Source of the DNA: an uncultured Propioniciclava sp.
Lineage (GTDB): Bacteria; Actinomycetota; Actinomycetes; Propionibacteriales; Propionibacteriaceae
DNA length: 11,326 nt
Reading direction: 5' to 3'
NCBI GenBank assembly: GCA_937872005.1
Contig: CALMPQ010000298.1
Span: 1 to 11,326 of the forward strand
In this document: in pieces, positions 1-5,419 of the stretch
Layout: each line of letters begins with the position of its first letter
Numbering within the stretch: the first letter of the stretch is position 1
Made by a program: the position numbers and the translations under genes
The notes under the pieces: model-generated
The model's database searches: none
Seen by the model: only the letters and a program-made list of their open reading frames with translations
What the model was told of the DNA's origin: nothing

Positions 1-949
1 AGCCCTTCGCCTTGAGGTCCTTGCGGAGCTCCGGCGGCAGGGAGAACGTGAGGTTCTCCTCGGTGAGGCGCTCCTCGGTGGCCTGCGGGAAACCACGCTC
101 CTCGAGGTAGGCCAACACGCCCTGCACCAGATCGTCGGGAACCGACGCACCGGAGGTCACGCCGACCTTCGAGACACCCTCGAGCCACGCCTCGTCGATC
201 TCACCCGCGTTGTCGACGCGGTAGGACGCCTTGGCCCCCGCCTCCAGCGCCACCTCGACGAGGCGCACCGAGTTCGACGAGTTGCGCGAGCCCACGACGA
301 TCACCAAGTCAGCGTCGGCTGCGATCTGCTTGACGGCCTGTTGGCGATTCTGGGTGGCGTAGCAGATGTCGTCGGAGGGCGGGCTCACCAACAGCGGGAA
401 CTTCTCGCGCAGCTTCGTGACCGTCTCCCACGTCTCGTCGACGCTCAGGGTGGTCTGCGAGAGCCAGGCGACCTTCGAGGGGTCCTCGACCTCGACGCCG
501 GCGACGTCGTCGGGGTGCTGGACCAGGATCGTCCGGTCGGGCGCCTCACCCATCGTGCCCTCGACCTCCTCGTGGCCGGCGTGGCCGATGAGCAGGATCT
601 GGTGGCCCTCCTTGGCGAAGCGCTTCGCCTCGTTGTGCACCTTGGTGACCAGCGGGCAGGTGGCGTCGATCGTCTTCAGCGAGCGGTCGGCGGCCTCGGC
701 GTGCACCGCGGGGCTCACCCCGTGCGCCGAGAAGACGACGGTCGAGCCCTCGGGCACCTCGTCGAGCTCCTCGACGAAGATGGCGCCTCGGGCCTCCAGG
801 TCCTCGACGACGTGCTTGTTGTGCACGATCTGCTTGCGCACGTAGACGGGCGCGCCGTACAGGTCGAGGGCCTTTTCGACGGTCACGACGGCACGGTCCA
901 CGCCGGCGCAGTATCCGCGAGGGGCTGCGACGACAACGCTCTTGGTCAT
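1..949 (-). CDS. ispH: 4-hydroxy-3-methylbut-2-enyl diphosphate reductase IspH (C-terminus cut by window edge)
   Basis: IspH (LytB) performs the last step of the MEP isoprenoid pathway in the cytoplasm, reducing HMBPP to IPP and DMAPP with a [4Fe-4S] cluster. The 316 visible codons contain the three cluster cysteines in their usual contexts: Cys14 in APRGYCAGV, Cys98 in [11 protein letters not shown] and Cys196 in DDICYATQ. The substrate-site residues are also present: His43 (VHNKH), His76 (SAHGVSP), and His126 and Glu128 in [10 protein letters not shown]. Family members are about 310-330 residues, so only a short C-terminal tail is missing beyond base 1. The ATG at 947-949 is chosen because the protein aligns from its first residues and a TACACT -10 box lies 7 nt upstream without a Shine-Dalgarno. 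It is divergent from the small reading frame at 1028. Closeness of ispH to xseA-xseB also occurs in mycobacteria. Confidence 0.97.
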   Translation of the reverse strand, partial: MTKSVVVAAPRGYCAGVDRAVVTVEKALDLYGAPVYVRKQIVHNKHVVEDLEARGAIFVEELDEVPEGSTVVFSAHGVSPAVHAEAADRSLKTIDATCPLVTKVHNEAKRFAKEGHQILLIGHAGHEEVEGTMGEAPDRTILVQHPDDVAGVEVEDPSKVAWLSQTTLSVDETWETVTKLREKFPLLVSPPSDDICYATQNRQQAVKQIAADADLVIVVGSRNSSNSVRLVEVALEAGAKASYRVDNAGEIDEAWLEGVSKVGVTSGASVPDDLVQGVLAYLEERGFPQATEERLTEENLTFSLPPELRKDLKAKG

Positions 950-956
950 GCGGGCC

Positions 957-962
957 AGTGTA
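957..962 (-). promoter_or_regulatory. leaderless -10 box of ispH
   Basis: On the minus strand TACACT is followed by 7 nt and then the ispH ATG, so the transcript should begin at or next to the start codon. There is no Shine-Dalgarno and no good -35 hexamer, as is common for leaderless actinobacterial genes. The same TACACT-N7-start arrangement occurs before purF. Confidence 0.55.
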
Positions 963-990
963 GACAACCCGATTATTGATTCTTTAGACT
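961..990 (+). promoter_or_regulatory. promoter of the small reading frame at 1028
   Basis: TAGACA at 961-966 (one mismatch to TTGACA), an 18-nt spacer and TAGACT at 985-990 form a plausible sigma-70-type promoter. Transcription would start near 997 and give a leader of about 30 nt that contains the Shine-Dalgarno. The stretch 971-1000 is strikingly AT-rich for this genome. The -35 region overlaps the ispH -10 box, so the two divergent promoters may compete. Confidence 0.45.
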
Positions 991-1010
991 AGAAATAGTT
1001 CCGAGATGTC

Positions 1011-1020
1011 TGAAGGAGGT
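1011..1020 (+). promoter_or_regulatory. near-perfect Shine-Dalgarno
   Basis: TGAAGGAGGT lies 7 nt before the ATG at 1028 and matches the 16S rRNA anti-Shine-Dalgarno almost fully. It is the strongest ribosome binding site in the window and the main reason to believe that the 36-codon frame is translated. Confidence 0.65.
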
Positions 1021-1027
1021 AACCACC

Positions 1028-1138
1028 ATGCAGTTCTCCAGCGACCTCAACAAGGTCATCATCCAGGCCATCGCCTGGACCGAGAAGACCGAGCAGAGCT
1101 TCCGCCCCGAGGAGGATGGTCACGGCTCCGCCCGCTGA
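1028..1138 (+). CDS. small hypothetical protein, 36 aa
   Basis: I do not recognise this protein. The ATG has an exceptionally strong Shine-Dalgarno 7 nt upstream and a plausible promoter at 961-990. The product starts MQFSSDLNKVIIQAIAWTEK and ends with a charged tail rich in Glu, Asp, His and Arg. It has no signal peptide, membrane segment or cysteine. Residues 4-20 could form a short amphipathic helix, and there is a single Trp at position 17. It is divergent from ispH, and its stop is 5 nt before the 22-bp tandem repeat array. A leader peptide is possible, but no attenuator or downstream gene on this strand supports that. Confidence rests on the translation signals, not on homology. Confidence 0.55.
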   Translation: MQFSSDLNKVIIQAIAWTEKTEQSFRPEEDGHGSAR

Positions 1139-1143
1139 CCTTT

Positions 1144-1209
1144 GGGAACACAGGCTCTCGGCGCTGGGAACACAGGCTCTCGGCGCTGGGAACACAGGCT
1201 GTCGGCGCA
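1144..1209. repeat. tandem repeat, three 22-bp units
   Basis: Units begin at 1144, 1166 and 1188, each starting GGGAACACAGGCT. Units 1 and 2 are identical; unit 3 differs at two positions (C to G in the middle and T to A at the end). The array almost fills the 78-bp gap between the stop codons of two convergent reading frames. No unit contains a strong internal dyad. The 22-bp period is close to two helical turns, so a repeatedly bound protein would sit on one face of the DNA. Confidence 0.9.
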
Positions 1210-1216
1210 GGGGCGG

Positions 1217-1780
1217 TCAGCGGAGGGGCACGAAGGCGAAGCGGTCCCCGGTGGAGCGGCGTGCCGTCACGCCCGTGGCGTCCTTGTCGACCACCACCAT
1301 GTCGCCGTCGACGGGCAGCACCATGCGCCCACCGGGGGCGAGCTGCTCGACCAACGCACTCGGCAACGAACCACCGTCCGCCGAGACGAGGATGCGATCG
1401 TACGGCGCACCCTCGGGCCAGCCCAACACGCCGTCCGCGGCCGGCTCGAACCGCACCCACGCGAACCGGTCCCCCAGGTGGTCCCGGGCCATCGCCACCA
1501 GCTCCGGCACGATGTCGACGCCCACCACCGACCCGGACGCCCCCACCAACCAGCCGAGCAGCCCCGCCGTCCAACCCGAGCCGCTGCCGACATCGAGCAC
1601 CCGGTCGCCGGGGTGGGCGTCCAGGAGGCGCAGCATGTAGCGGACCGTCCCCGGCTGGGAGTTCGTCGCCCGGAACCCGATCGGCAAGGGCCGGTCCTCC
1701 CCCGCGAAGGGCCGGACGCCGACCGGCAGGAATTCCGCGCGCGGCACCGCCGCGAAGGCCTCGTCCAGCGGAGTGTCCAT
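1217..1780 (-). CDS. PCMT-family (protein-L-isoaspartate O-methyltransferase-like) SAM methyltransferase
   Basis: A 187-residue SAM-dependent methyltransferase resembling protein-L-isoaspartate O-methyltransferase, which starts repair of isomerised Asp/Asn residues. Motifs fit in order: PLPIGFRATNSQPGT (31-45, the PCMT entry motif), SAM motif I VLDVGSGSGW (61-70), the acidic ribose-binding Asp89 in VVGVDIVPEL, APYDRILVSADG (125-136), LAPGGRMVLPV (148-158) and a terminal FVPLR. It is slightly shorter than classical Pcm (about 200-220), so its substrate is less certain than its fold. The ATG at 1778-1780 has a GGGGGAG Shine-Dalgarno about 8 nt upstream. The frame stays open far upstream antisense to xseA, but the family match begins only at this ATG. 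It diverges from xseA across a 54-bp gap. A 13-bp inverted repeat encloses its start. Confidence 0.85.
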   Translation of the reverse strand: MDTPLDEAFAAVPRAEFLPVGVRPFAGEDRPLPIGFRATNSQPGTVRYMLRLLDAHPGDRVLDVGSGSGWTAGLLGWLVGASGSVVGVDIVPELVAMARDHLGDRFAWVRFEPAADGVLGWPEGAPYDRILVSADGGSLPSALVEQLAPGGRMVLPVDGDMVVVDKDATGVTARRSTGDRFAFVPLR

Positions 1781-1807
1781 GCCCCAGTCTCCCCCCGCGC
1801 GCGGAAT
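1732..1807 (-). promoter_or_regulatory. 13-bp inverted repeat enclosing the methyltransferase ribosome binding site and start codon
   Basis: ATTCCGCGCGCGG at 1732-1744 and its exact reverse complement at 1795-1807 flank a 50-nt interval holding the Shine-Dalgarno (about 1789-1794) and the ATG (1780). In the minus-strand mRNA this could form a very GC-rich hairpin with the translation start in its loop, and a CTCC just inside the coding region could pair with the GGAG of the Shine-Dalgarno. The right arm also overlaps the -35 region expected for xseA, so a DNA-level operator is an alternative. The structure is seen in the sequence; the regulation is inferred. Confidence 0.4.
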
Positions 1808-1822
1808 GTCGGCCACCCCCGT

Positions 1823-1828
1823 TAGGCT
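1823..1828 (+). promoter_or_regulatory. leaderless -10 box of xseA
   Basis: TAGGCT is followed by 6 nt and then the GTG start of xseA at 1835. No Shine-Dalgarno precedes that GTG. This TANNNT-N6-start arrangement predicts a leaderless xseA-xseB transcript and supports the choice of the GTG. No clear -35 is seen. Confidence 0.5.
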
Positions 1829-1834
1829 CGGGAC

Positions 1835-3073
1835 GTGCCCTTGACCAGCTCCCCCGAACAACCGCAGCCGCTGCGCGAGGTCGTCCGGCTGCTCAAGGGC
1901 TGGGTCGAACGTACGAACGCCATCTGGGTCGAGGGGCAGGTCATCCAGCTCAAACGGCGCGCCGGCAGCTCGATCCACTTCCTGACCCTGCGCGACAAGC
2001 TGGCCGACGTCAGCGTCCAGGTCAGCCTCGACACTGCAACGCTCGACGCCGCCGGCCCGGTCACCGAGGGCACCCTCGTGGCCGCGTACGTCAAGGCCAC
2101 CGTCTTCCCCAGCAACGGCTCCCTCACCTTCGCGTGCACCGACCTGCGCCCCTCCGGTGAGGGGCGTCTGCTGGCCCACCTCGAGCAGCGCAAGCGCGCC
2201 CTCCAGGCCGAAGGCCTGTTCAACCCCGACCTCAAGAAGCGGTTGCCGTTCCTGCCTCGCCAGATCGGTCTGGTCACCGCACGCGATTCCGCCGCCGAGC
2301 GTGACGTGGTCGAGAACGTCCGCCGCCGCTGGCCGGCAGCCGTGGTCGTGCCCCGGTATGCGCTCGTGCAGGGCCCCCAGTCGGCCGAGCAGGTGACGGA
2401 CGCCCTGCGCTGGTGTGACGCCCAACCCGAGATCGACGTGATCATCGTCGCCCGCGGGGGCGGCTCGATCGAGGACCTGCTGCCCTTCTCCGACGAGGGC
2501 CTCGTCCGGGCCGCGTTCGCCTGCCGCACCCCCGTGGTGTCGGCGATCGGCCACGAAACCGACACCCCGATCCTCGACCTCGTCGCCGACCGCCGGGCCT
2601 CGACCCCGACCGACGCGGCGAAGATGGTGGTCCCCGATGCGGTCGAGCAGGCGCGGGTCATCGAGGTGGGCGTCGAGCGGCTCCGCGCCGCGATCATCCA
2701 ACGGGTCCGCACCGAGCAGCAGGGGTTGGACGCCCTCCGCTCCCGTCCCGTCCTCCGCGACCCCTCGGGCGCGGTGACGCTCGCCTCCGAACGCGTCAAC
2801 GAGCTGCGCGGGCGGCTGGGCCGCGGAGTCCGGCGGGCGGTCGAGAAGGAGCAGGACCACCTCACCTCGAGCCTGGCCCGCGTCCGGGCGCTCTCCCCCA
2901 GGGCGACCCTGCAGCGCGGCTACGCCATCCTGACCACCGACGACGGCCGAACGGTGGCGTCCATCGCCGACGTCGAACCCGACGAGACCATCATCGCCCG
3001 CCTCATCGACGGCGACATCGCGGCCGCGGTGATCGACGTCGACCCCCACGACCACGAACAGGAGCCCGCATGA
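1835..3073 (+). CDS. xseA: exodeoxyribonuclease VII large subunit XseA
   Basis: XseA is the catalytic subunit of exonuclease VII, which degrades single-stranded DNA from both ends and works with XseB in the cytoplasm. The 412 residues match the usual actinobacterial length. An N-terminal OB-fold for ssDNA binding spans roughly 13-105 (IWVEGQVIQLKR, HFLTLRDKLADV). The catalytic domain follows with GLVTARDSAAERDV (145-158), ARGGGSIEDLLPFSDE (206-221) and GHETDTPILDLVADRRASTP (239-258), which holds the conserved GHExD and DxRAxTP residues. A coiled-coil segment lies at about 270-350, and LQRGYAI (359-365) opens the C-terminal segment. The GTG at 1835 is preceded by a leaderless -10 box. The 3' end overlaps xseB by 4 bp (ATGA), suggesting translational coupling that would help subunit balance. 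Confidence 0.97.
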   Translation: MPLTSSPEQPQPLREVVRLLKGWVERTNAIWVEGQVIQLKRRAGSSIHFLTLRDKLADVSVQVSLDTATLDAAGPVTEGTLVAAYVKATVFPSNGSLTFACTDLRPSGEGRLLAHLEQRKRALQAEGLFNPDLKKRLPFLPRQIGLVTARDSAAERDVVENVRRRWPAAVVVPRYALVQGPQSAEQVTDALRWCDAQPEIDVIIVARGGGSIEDLLPFSDEGLVRAAFACRTPVVSAIGHETDTPILDLVADRRASTPTDAAKMVVPDAVEQARVIEVGVERLRAAIIQRVRTEQQGLDALRSRPVLRDPSGAVTLASERVNELRGRLGRGVRRAVEKEQDHLTSSLARVRALSPRATLQRGYAILTTDDGRTVASIADVEPDETIIARLIDGDIAAAVIDVDPHDHEQEPA

Positions 3074-3270
3074 GCGACGAACAGGCCCTCACCTACGAGC
3101 AGGCGCGCGACCAGTTGGTCGAGGTGGTCCGGCAGCTCGAGTCGGGCAGCGTGCCGCTGTCGACGTCCATGGACTTGTGGGAGCGCGGCGAGAAGCTCGC
3201 CGCCATCTGCCAGCAGTGGCTCGACGGCGCCAAGGCGAAGATCGACGCCGCCCGGCCGAGCGGCGACTGA
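3070..3270 (+). CDS. xseB: exodeoxyribonuclease VII small subunit XseB
   Basis: The 66-residue small subunit of exonuclease VII; several copies bind the coiled-coil part of XseA. It has the family pattern: LTYEQARDQLVEVVRQLESG (7-26), then VPLSTSMDLWERGEKLAAIC (28-47) with the conserved ERG, then QQWLDGAKAKID. It is entirely alpha-helical in character and of normal length. The ATG overlaps the xseA stop codon by 4 bp, so it is probably translated by re-initiation after xseA. The transporter gene starts 18 nt after its stop and may be on the same transcript. Confidence 0.96.
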   Translation: MSDEQALTYEQARDQLVEVVRQLESGSVPLSTSMDLWERGEKLAAICQQWLDGAKAKIDAARPSGD

Positions 3271-3288
3271 CGCGGGCGCACGGCGTCC

Positions 3289-4251
3289 ATGGATCCCACG
3301 ACGATCGCGTCGGCGCTCGTGCCGACGGCCCTGCTCATCGGGTTCGGCGCGCTCCTGCGGCGGCAGGGCGGCTTCGGCGAGCCATTCTGGTCGGGGGTCG
3401 AGGGGCTGACCTACAACTTCCTGCTCCCCGCGCTCTTCGTCGTGACGCTCGCGCGCGCCGACTTCGGGTCGGTCCAAGTGGGCGCCCTGGCCCTCGTGCT
3501 GGCCGGTACGACGCTGGTCGGCGCGACCGTCACGACGCTGCTGCACCGGCTGGCGACCGACGACGGCCCCGCATTCACGTCGGTGTTCCAGGGTGCGATC
3601 CGGTTCAACAACTATGTCGGCCTGGTGATCGCCTCGGCGCTGTACGGCCAACAGGGCGTGGCGCTCGCCGCCTTCGCGAACGCGGTGATGGTACCGATCG
3701 TCAACGTCTTGTCGACCTTCGTGCTGGCACGGCACGGGACCGCCGAGATGCGCGGGCTCGGGGTGGTCAAGGCCATCGCGACCAACCCCCTGGTGCTGGC
3801 CTGCCTCATCGGCCTGGGGCTCAACCTGCTGCGCGAGCCGACGGCTCCCCTGCTGGCCGGCCACCTGGTGGCGAGCGTGGTGGGCGTGGCGGCGTCCACC
3901 CTCACGATCCTGGGGCAGGCCGCCCTGCCCATCGGCCTGCTCTGCGTGGGCTCGGGCCTGCGGCGCCCCGAGGGCGGAGGCCAGGCACGCCCCATCACCG
4001 TCTCAACCGTGATCAGGCTCGTCGTCATGCCCGCCACCGCACTGGCGCTGGCCCACCTGGTCGGGCTGCGCGGCGAGGCGGCCGTCGTGGCCCTGGTCTT
4101 CCTGGCGCTGCCCACGGCGTCCAGCGCCTACGTGCTGGCCCGCCGGCTCGGCGGCGACGCCCCCCTCATGGCGTCCATCACCGCGGTGCAGACCGGCTTG
4201 GCGCTGGCCACCGTCCCGCTCTGGATGCTGCTCGGTCAGGCGCTCGCCTGA
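3289..4251 (+). CDS. AEC (auxin efflux carrier) family transporter
   Basis: A 320-residue integral membrane protein of the AEC family (Mem_trans), whose bacterial members move small organic acids such as malate or malonate; the substrate here is not evident. About ten hydrophobic segments are visible, approximately at 5-22, 38-55, 63-85, 108-146 (two), 163-181, 188-222 (two), 238-257, 262-283 and 294-316. Family signatures include the broken helix YNFLLPALF (42-50), RFNNYVGLVIA (105-115) and LPTASSAYVLARRLGGD (274-290) followed by ITAVQT (297-302). The ATG at 3289 has only a weak purine-rich site, but the protein aligns from its first residues. It lies 18 nt after xseB in the same direction, so cotranscription is likely without implying a shared function. 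Confidence 0.92.
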   Translation: MDPTTIASALVPTALLIGFGALLRRQGGFGEPFWSGVEGLTYNFLLPALFVVTLARADFGSVQVGALALVLAGTTLVGATVTTLLHRLATDDGPAFTSVFQGAIRFNNYVGLVIASALYGQQGVALAAFANAVMVPIVNVLSTFVLARHGTAEMRGLGVVKAIATNPLVLACLIGLGLNLLREPTAPLLAGHLVASVVGVAASTLTILGQAALPIGLLCVGSGLRRPEGGGQARPITVSTVIRLVVMPATALALAHLVGLRGEAAVVALVFLALPTASSAYVLARRLGGDAPLMASITAVQTGLALATVPLWMLLGQALA

Positions 4252-4287
4252 GCAACCGGGGCAACCGGTTTGGCAACACTCGGCAAC
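4252..4287 (+). repeat. four irregular direct copies of GCAAC upstream of the FMN reductase promoter
   Basis: GCAAC occurs at 4252, 4261, 4273 and 4283, three copies reading GGCAAC, spaced 9-12 bp apart. The cluster surrounds the predicted -35 hexamer. Such spacing could reflect binding sites on one DNA face, but the motif is short and chance cannot be excluded. Confidence 0.4.
4254..4270 (+). terminator. possible weak hairpin after the AEC transporter
   Basis: AACCGG, a 5-nt loop and CCGGTT form a 6-bp stem directly after the transporter stop, followed by only two or three T residues. It is too short to be a strong intrinsic terminator and also merges with the -35 of the next promoter, so its role is doubtful. 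Confidence 0.25.
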
Positions 4288-4299
4288 CCTCGCTAGAGT
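4270..4299 (+). promoter_or_regulatory. promoter of the FMN reductase gene
   Basis: TTGGCA at 4270-4275, an 18-nt spacer and TAGAGT at 4294-4299 make a good actinobacterial sigma-70-type promoter. Transcription would start near 4306, inside the inverted repeat at 4305-4316, leaving a leader of about 34 nt with a GAGGAGAG Shine-Dalgarno (4325-4332). Confidence 0.55.
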
Positions 4300-4304
4300 C
4301 TTAC

Positions 4305-4316
4305 TTGACAGTTCAA
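4305..4316. promoter_or_regulatory. operator-like inverted repeat TTGA-N4-TCAA
   Basis: TTGACAGTTCAA is a perfect 4+4 dyad, and with the next bases (AC/CT) it stays nearly symmetric over 16 bp. It covers the predicted transcription start of the flavoprotein gene, a usual position for a repressor site. TTGA/TCAA half-sites are often seen for MarR-type regulators, but the regulator here is unknown and none is encoded next to it. Confidence 0.4.
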
Positions 4317-4339
4317 CTACTTCTGAGGAGAGATCGGCC

Positions 4340-4921
4340 ATGCCGAAGATCGCCATCATCACCGGCTCCACCCGCGAGGGCCGCAAGTCGCTCGAGGTCG
4401 CCCAGTGGGTCAAGGGCATCGCCGACCAGCGCGACGACGCCACCTACGAGATCGTCGACACCGCCGACTTCAACCTGCCCGTGTGGGACGCCCCCATGTC
4501 CCCGGCCTGGGGCCCCAGCTCCGACCCGGTCGCCACGAAGTGGGCCGACAAGATCAACGAGTTCGACGGGTACGTCTTCGTCGTCGCCGAGTACAACCAC
4601 TCGCTGACCGGCTCGCTGAAGAACGCCCTCGACTACCTCTACAACGAGCTGAACAACAAGGCCGCCGGCTTCGTCGGCTACGGCTCGGCCGGTGGCGCCC
4701 GTGCCATCGAGCACCTGCGCGGCATCCTGTCCGAGCAGCAGGTCGCCCACGTGCGCACCGCGGCCGGCCTCTCGCTGTTCCACGACTTCGAGAACTTCAC
4801 CACCTTCACCCCGAGCCAGGGCGCCCCGGCGCAGGTCGAGGGCATGCTCGACCAGCTCATCCCGTGGACCCGCGCCATGGCCGCCGTCCGCGCCGGCGAC
4901 TTCGCTCTCGCCAACGCCTGA
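4340..4921 (+). CDS. NADPH-dependent FMN reductase-family flavoprotein
   Basis: A 193-residue cytoplasmic flavodoxin-fold oxidoreductase of the NADPH-dependent FMN reductase family (PF03358), members of which reduce FMN, quinones, chromate or azo compounds with NAD(P)H. The FMN phosphate loop is GSTREGRKS (9-17) after the first beta strand KIAIIT. The second flavin-contacting motif AEYNHSLTGSLKNALDYL (83-100) is very characteristic (PEYN in most members), and GYGSAGGARAIEHLR (113-127) closes the site. Length is normal. The ATG at 4340 is supported by GAGGAGAG 7 nt upstream. It has its own promoter and a dyad at the predicted transcription start, suggesting regulated, perhaps redox- or quinone-responsive, expression. 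The physiological substrate cannot be told from the sequence. Confidence 0.93.
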   Translation: MPKIAIITGSTREGRKSLEVAQWVKGIADQRDDATYEIVDTADFNLPVWDAPMSPAWGPSSDPVATKWADKINEFDGYVFVVAEYNHSLTGSLKNALDYLYNELNNKAAGFVGYGSAGGARAIEHLRGILSEQQVAHVRTAAGLSLFHDFENFTTFTPSQGAPAQVEGMLDQLIPWTRAMAAVRAGDFALANA

Positions 4922-4953
4922 GGCCCGTTTGGGGACAGTGCGCCCGCGTGCCC

Positions 4954-4959
4954 TATGCT
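4954..4959 (+). promoter_or_regulatory. -10 box of tRNA-Glu
   Basis: TATGCT lies 11 nt before the first base of tRNA-Glu, giving a very short 5' leader. A possible -35, TTGGGG at 4929-4934, is 19 nt upstream. The same TATGCT hexamer precedes tRNA-Asp at 5141-5146. Confidence 0.5.
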
Positions 4960-4970
4960 GGGCAGGCCCT

Positions 4971-5043
4971 GTCCCCGTCGTCTAGCGGCCTAGGACACCG
5001 CCCTTTCAAGGCGGCAGCGCGGGTTCGAATCCCGTCGGGGATG
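4971..5043 (+). tRNA. tRNA-Glu (anticodon TTC)
   Basis: A full cloverleaf can be drawn. The acceptor stem GTCCCCG/CGGGGAT has a G-U first pair, the D-stem is GTC/GAC, and the anticodon stem CCGCC/GGCGG carries the loop CTTTCAA (anticodon TTC, reading GAA/GAG). The T-arm is GCGGG-TTCGAAT-CCCGT and the discriminator is G. The length is 73 nt, and CCA is not encoded. It is the first member of a Glu-Asp-Phe cluster. Confidence 0.97.
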
Positions 5044-5053
5044 CGACACGAGA

Positions 5054-5087
5054 GGCCCCGGTCAGACATCGTCTGGCCGGGGTCTTT
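5054..5087 (+). terminator. intrinsic terminator after tRNA-Glu
   Basis: A 14-bp stem (5054-5067 with 5071-5084, two G-U pairs) with a 3-nt loop ATC is followed by TTTGT. It begins 11 nt after the tRNA and separates tRNA-Glu from the tRNA-Asp/Phe unit, which has its own -10 box. Confidence 0.85.
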
Positions 5088-5140
5088 GTCGTGCGGACGT
5101 CCACGGTTGCCCTCGATTTTCCCTCCCCGGAGCTTCACGC

Positions 5141-5146
5141 TATGCT
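5141..5146 (+). promoter_or_regulatory. -10 box of the tRNA-Asp/tRNA-Phe unit
   Basis: TATGCT, identical to the tRNA-Glu -10, lies 37 nt before tRNA-Asp in a locally AT-richer stretch. TTTTCC at 5117-5122 (18-nt spacer) is the best -35 candidate and is weak. A leader of about 30 nt would be removed by RNase P. Confidence 0.45.
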
Positions 5147-5183
5147 TCTCAAGCTGTCCGAGAGGGCAGCGGCCTTCACAAGA

Positions 5184-5257
5184 GGCCCCGTAGCGCAGTT
5201 GGTTAGCGCGCCGCCCTGTCACGGCGGAGGTCGCGGGTTCGAGTCCCGTCGGGGTCG
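5184..5257 (+). tRNA. tRNA-Asp (anticodon GTC)
   Basis: The cloverleaf has acceptor GGCCCCG/CGGGGTC (one G-U pair) and D-arm GCGC-AGTTGGTTA-GCGC. The anticodon stem CCGCC/GGCGG carries the loop CTGTCAC (anticodon GTC), and the T-arm is GCGGG-TTCGAGT-CCCGT. The discriminator is G, the length is 74 nt, and CCA is not encoded. It is 19 nt upstream of tRNA-Phe with no terminator between, so the two are probably cotranscribed. Confidence 0.97.
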
Positions 5258-5276
5258 CTGCTCCACCCAGAGCAAT

Positions 5277-5353
5277 GGCCAGGTAGCTCAGTTGGTACGA
5301 GCGTCCGCCTGAAAAGTGGAAGGTCACCGGTTCGACCCCGGTCCTGGCCACCA
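5277..5353 (+). tRNA. tRNA-Phe (anticodon GAA), CCA encoded
   Basis: The cloverleaf has acceptor GGCCAGG/CCTGGCC (perfect) and D-stem GCTC/GAGC. The anticodon stem TCCGC/GTGGA has one G-U pair and the loop CTGAAAA (anticodon GAA). The T-arm is ACCGG-TTCGACC-CCGGT and the discriminator is A at 5350. Bases 5351-5353 are CCA, so unlike its two neighbours this tRNA carries its 3' CCA in the gene. Confidence 0.97.
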
Positions 5354-5359
5354 CCCACA

Positions 5360-5398
5360 CGAAACGCGAGCCGCCCGGCTCGCGTTTCGCGTTTCTGG
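5360..5398 (+). terminator. intrinsic terminator after tRNA-Phe
   Basis: A perfect 13-bp stem, CGAAACGCGAGCC (5360-5372) with GGCTCGCGTTTCG (5377-5389), and a GCCC loop are followed by CGTTTCTG. It begins 6 nt after the tRNA CCA end and ends the tRNA unit before the kinase-family gene. Confidence 0.85.
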
Positions 5399-5419
5399 GC
5401 CCTGCGCCAGACTGGCGGC

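Noticed and set aside
341-979. Long plus-strand open frames opposite ispH
   Set aside because: They are antisense to a gene with all IspH motifs and have the low-complexity Ala/Gly/Arg composition of high-GC shadow frames.
1144-1209. Possible CRISPR-like array
   Set aside because: The 22-bp units are directly abutting with no spacers, there are only three, and no cas genes are present.
1006-2160. A 384-codon plus-strand frame starting at the ATG just before the Shine-Dalgarno
   Set aside because: It runs antisense through the methyltransferase and out of frame through xseA, is Pro/Arg/Ala-rich without any motif, and its ATG lies upstream of the strong ribosome binding site.
1781-3055. Upstream extension of the methyltransferase frame, open for over 1.2 kb antisense to xseA
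   Set aside because: It mirrors the codon structure of xseA and has no family resemblance; the methyltransferase homology begins at the ATG at 1780.
4971-5353. Integration (att) site at a tRNA gene
   Set aside because: No integrase, no duplicated tRNA 3' end and no compositional shift is seen on either side; the repeated AGAGGCCCCG is too short to count as an att pair.
4922-5419. Protein-coding frames across the tRNA cluster
   Set aside because: The interval is explained by three complete tRNAs, two terminators and two -10 boxes; the frames across it have no recognisable motif.
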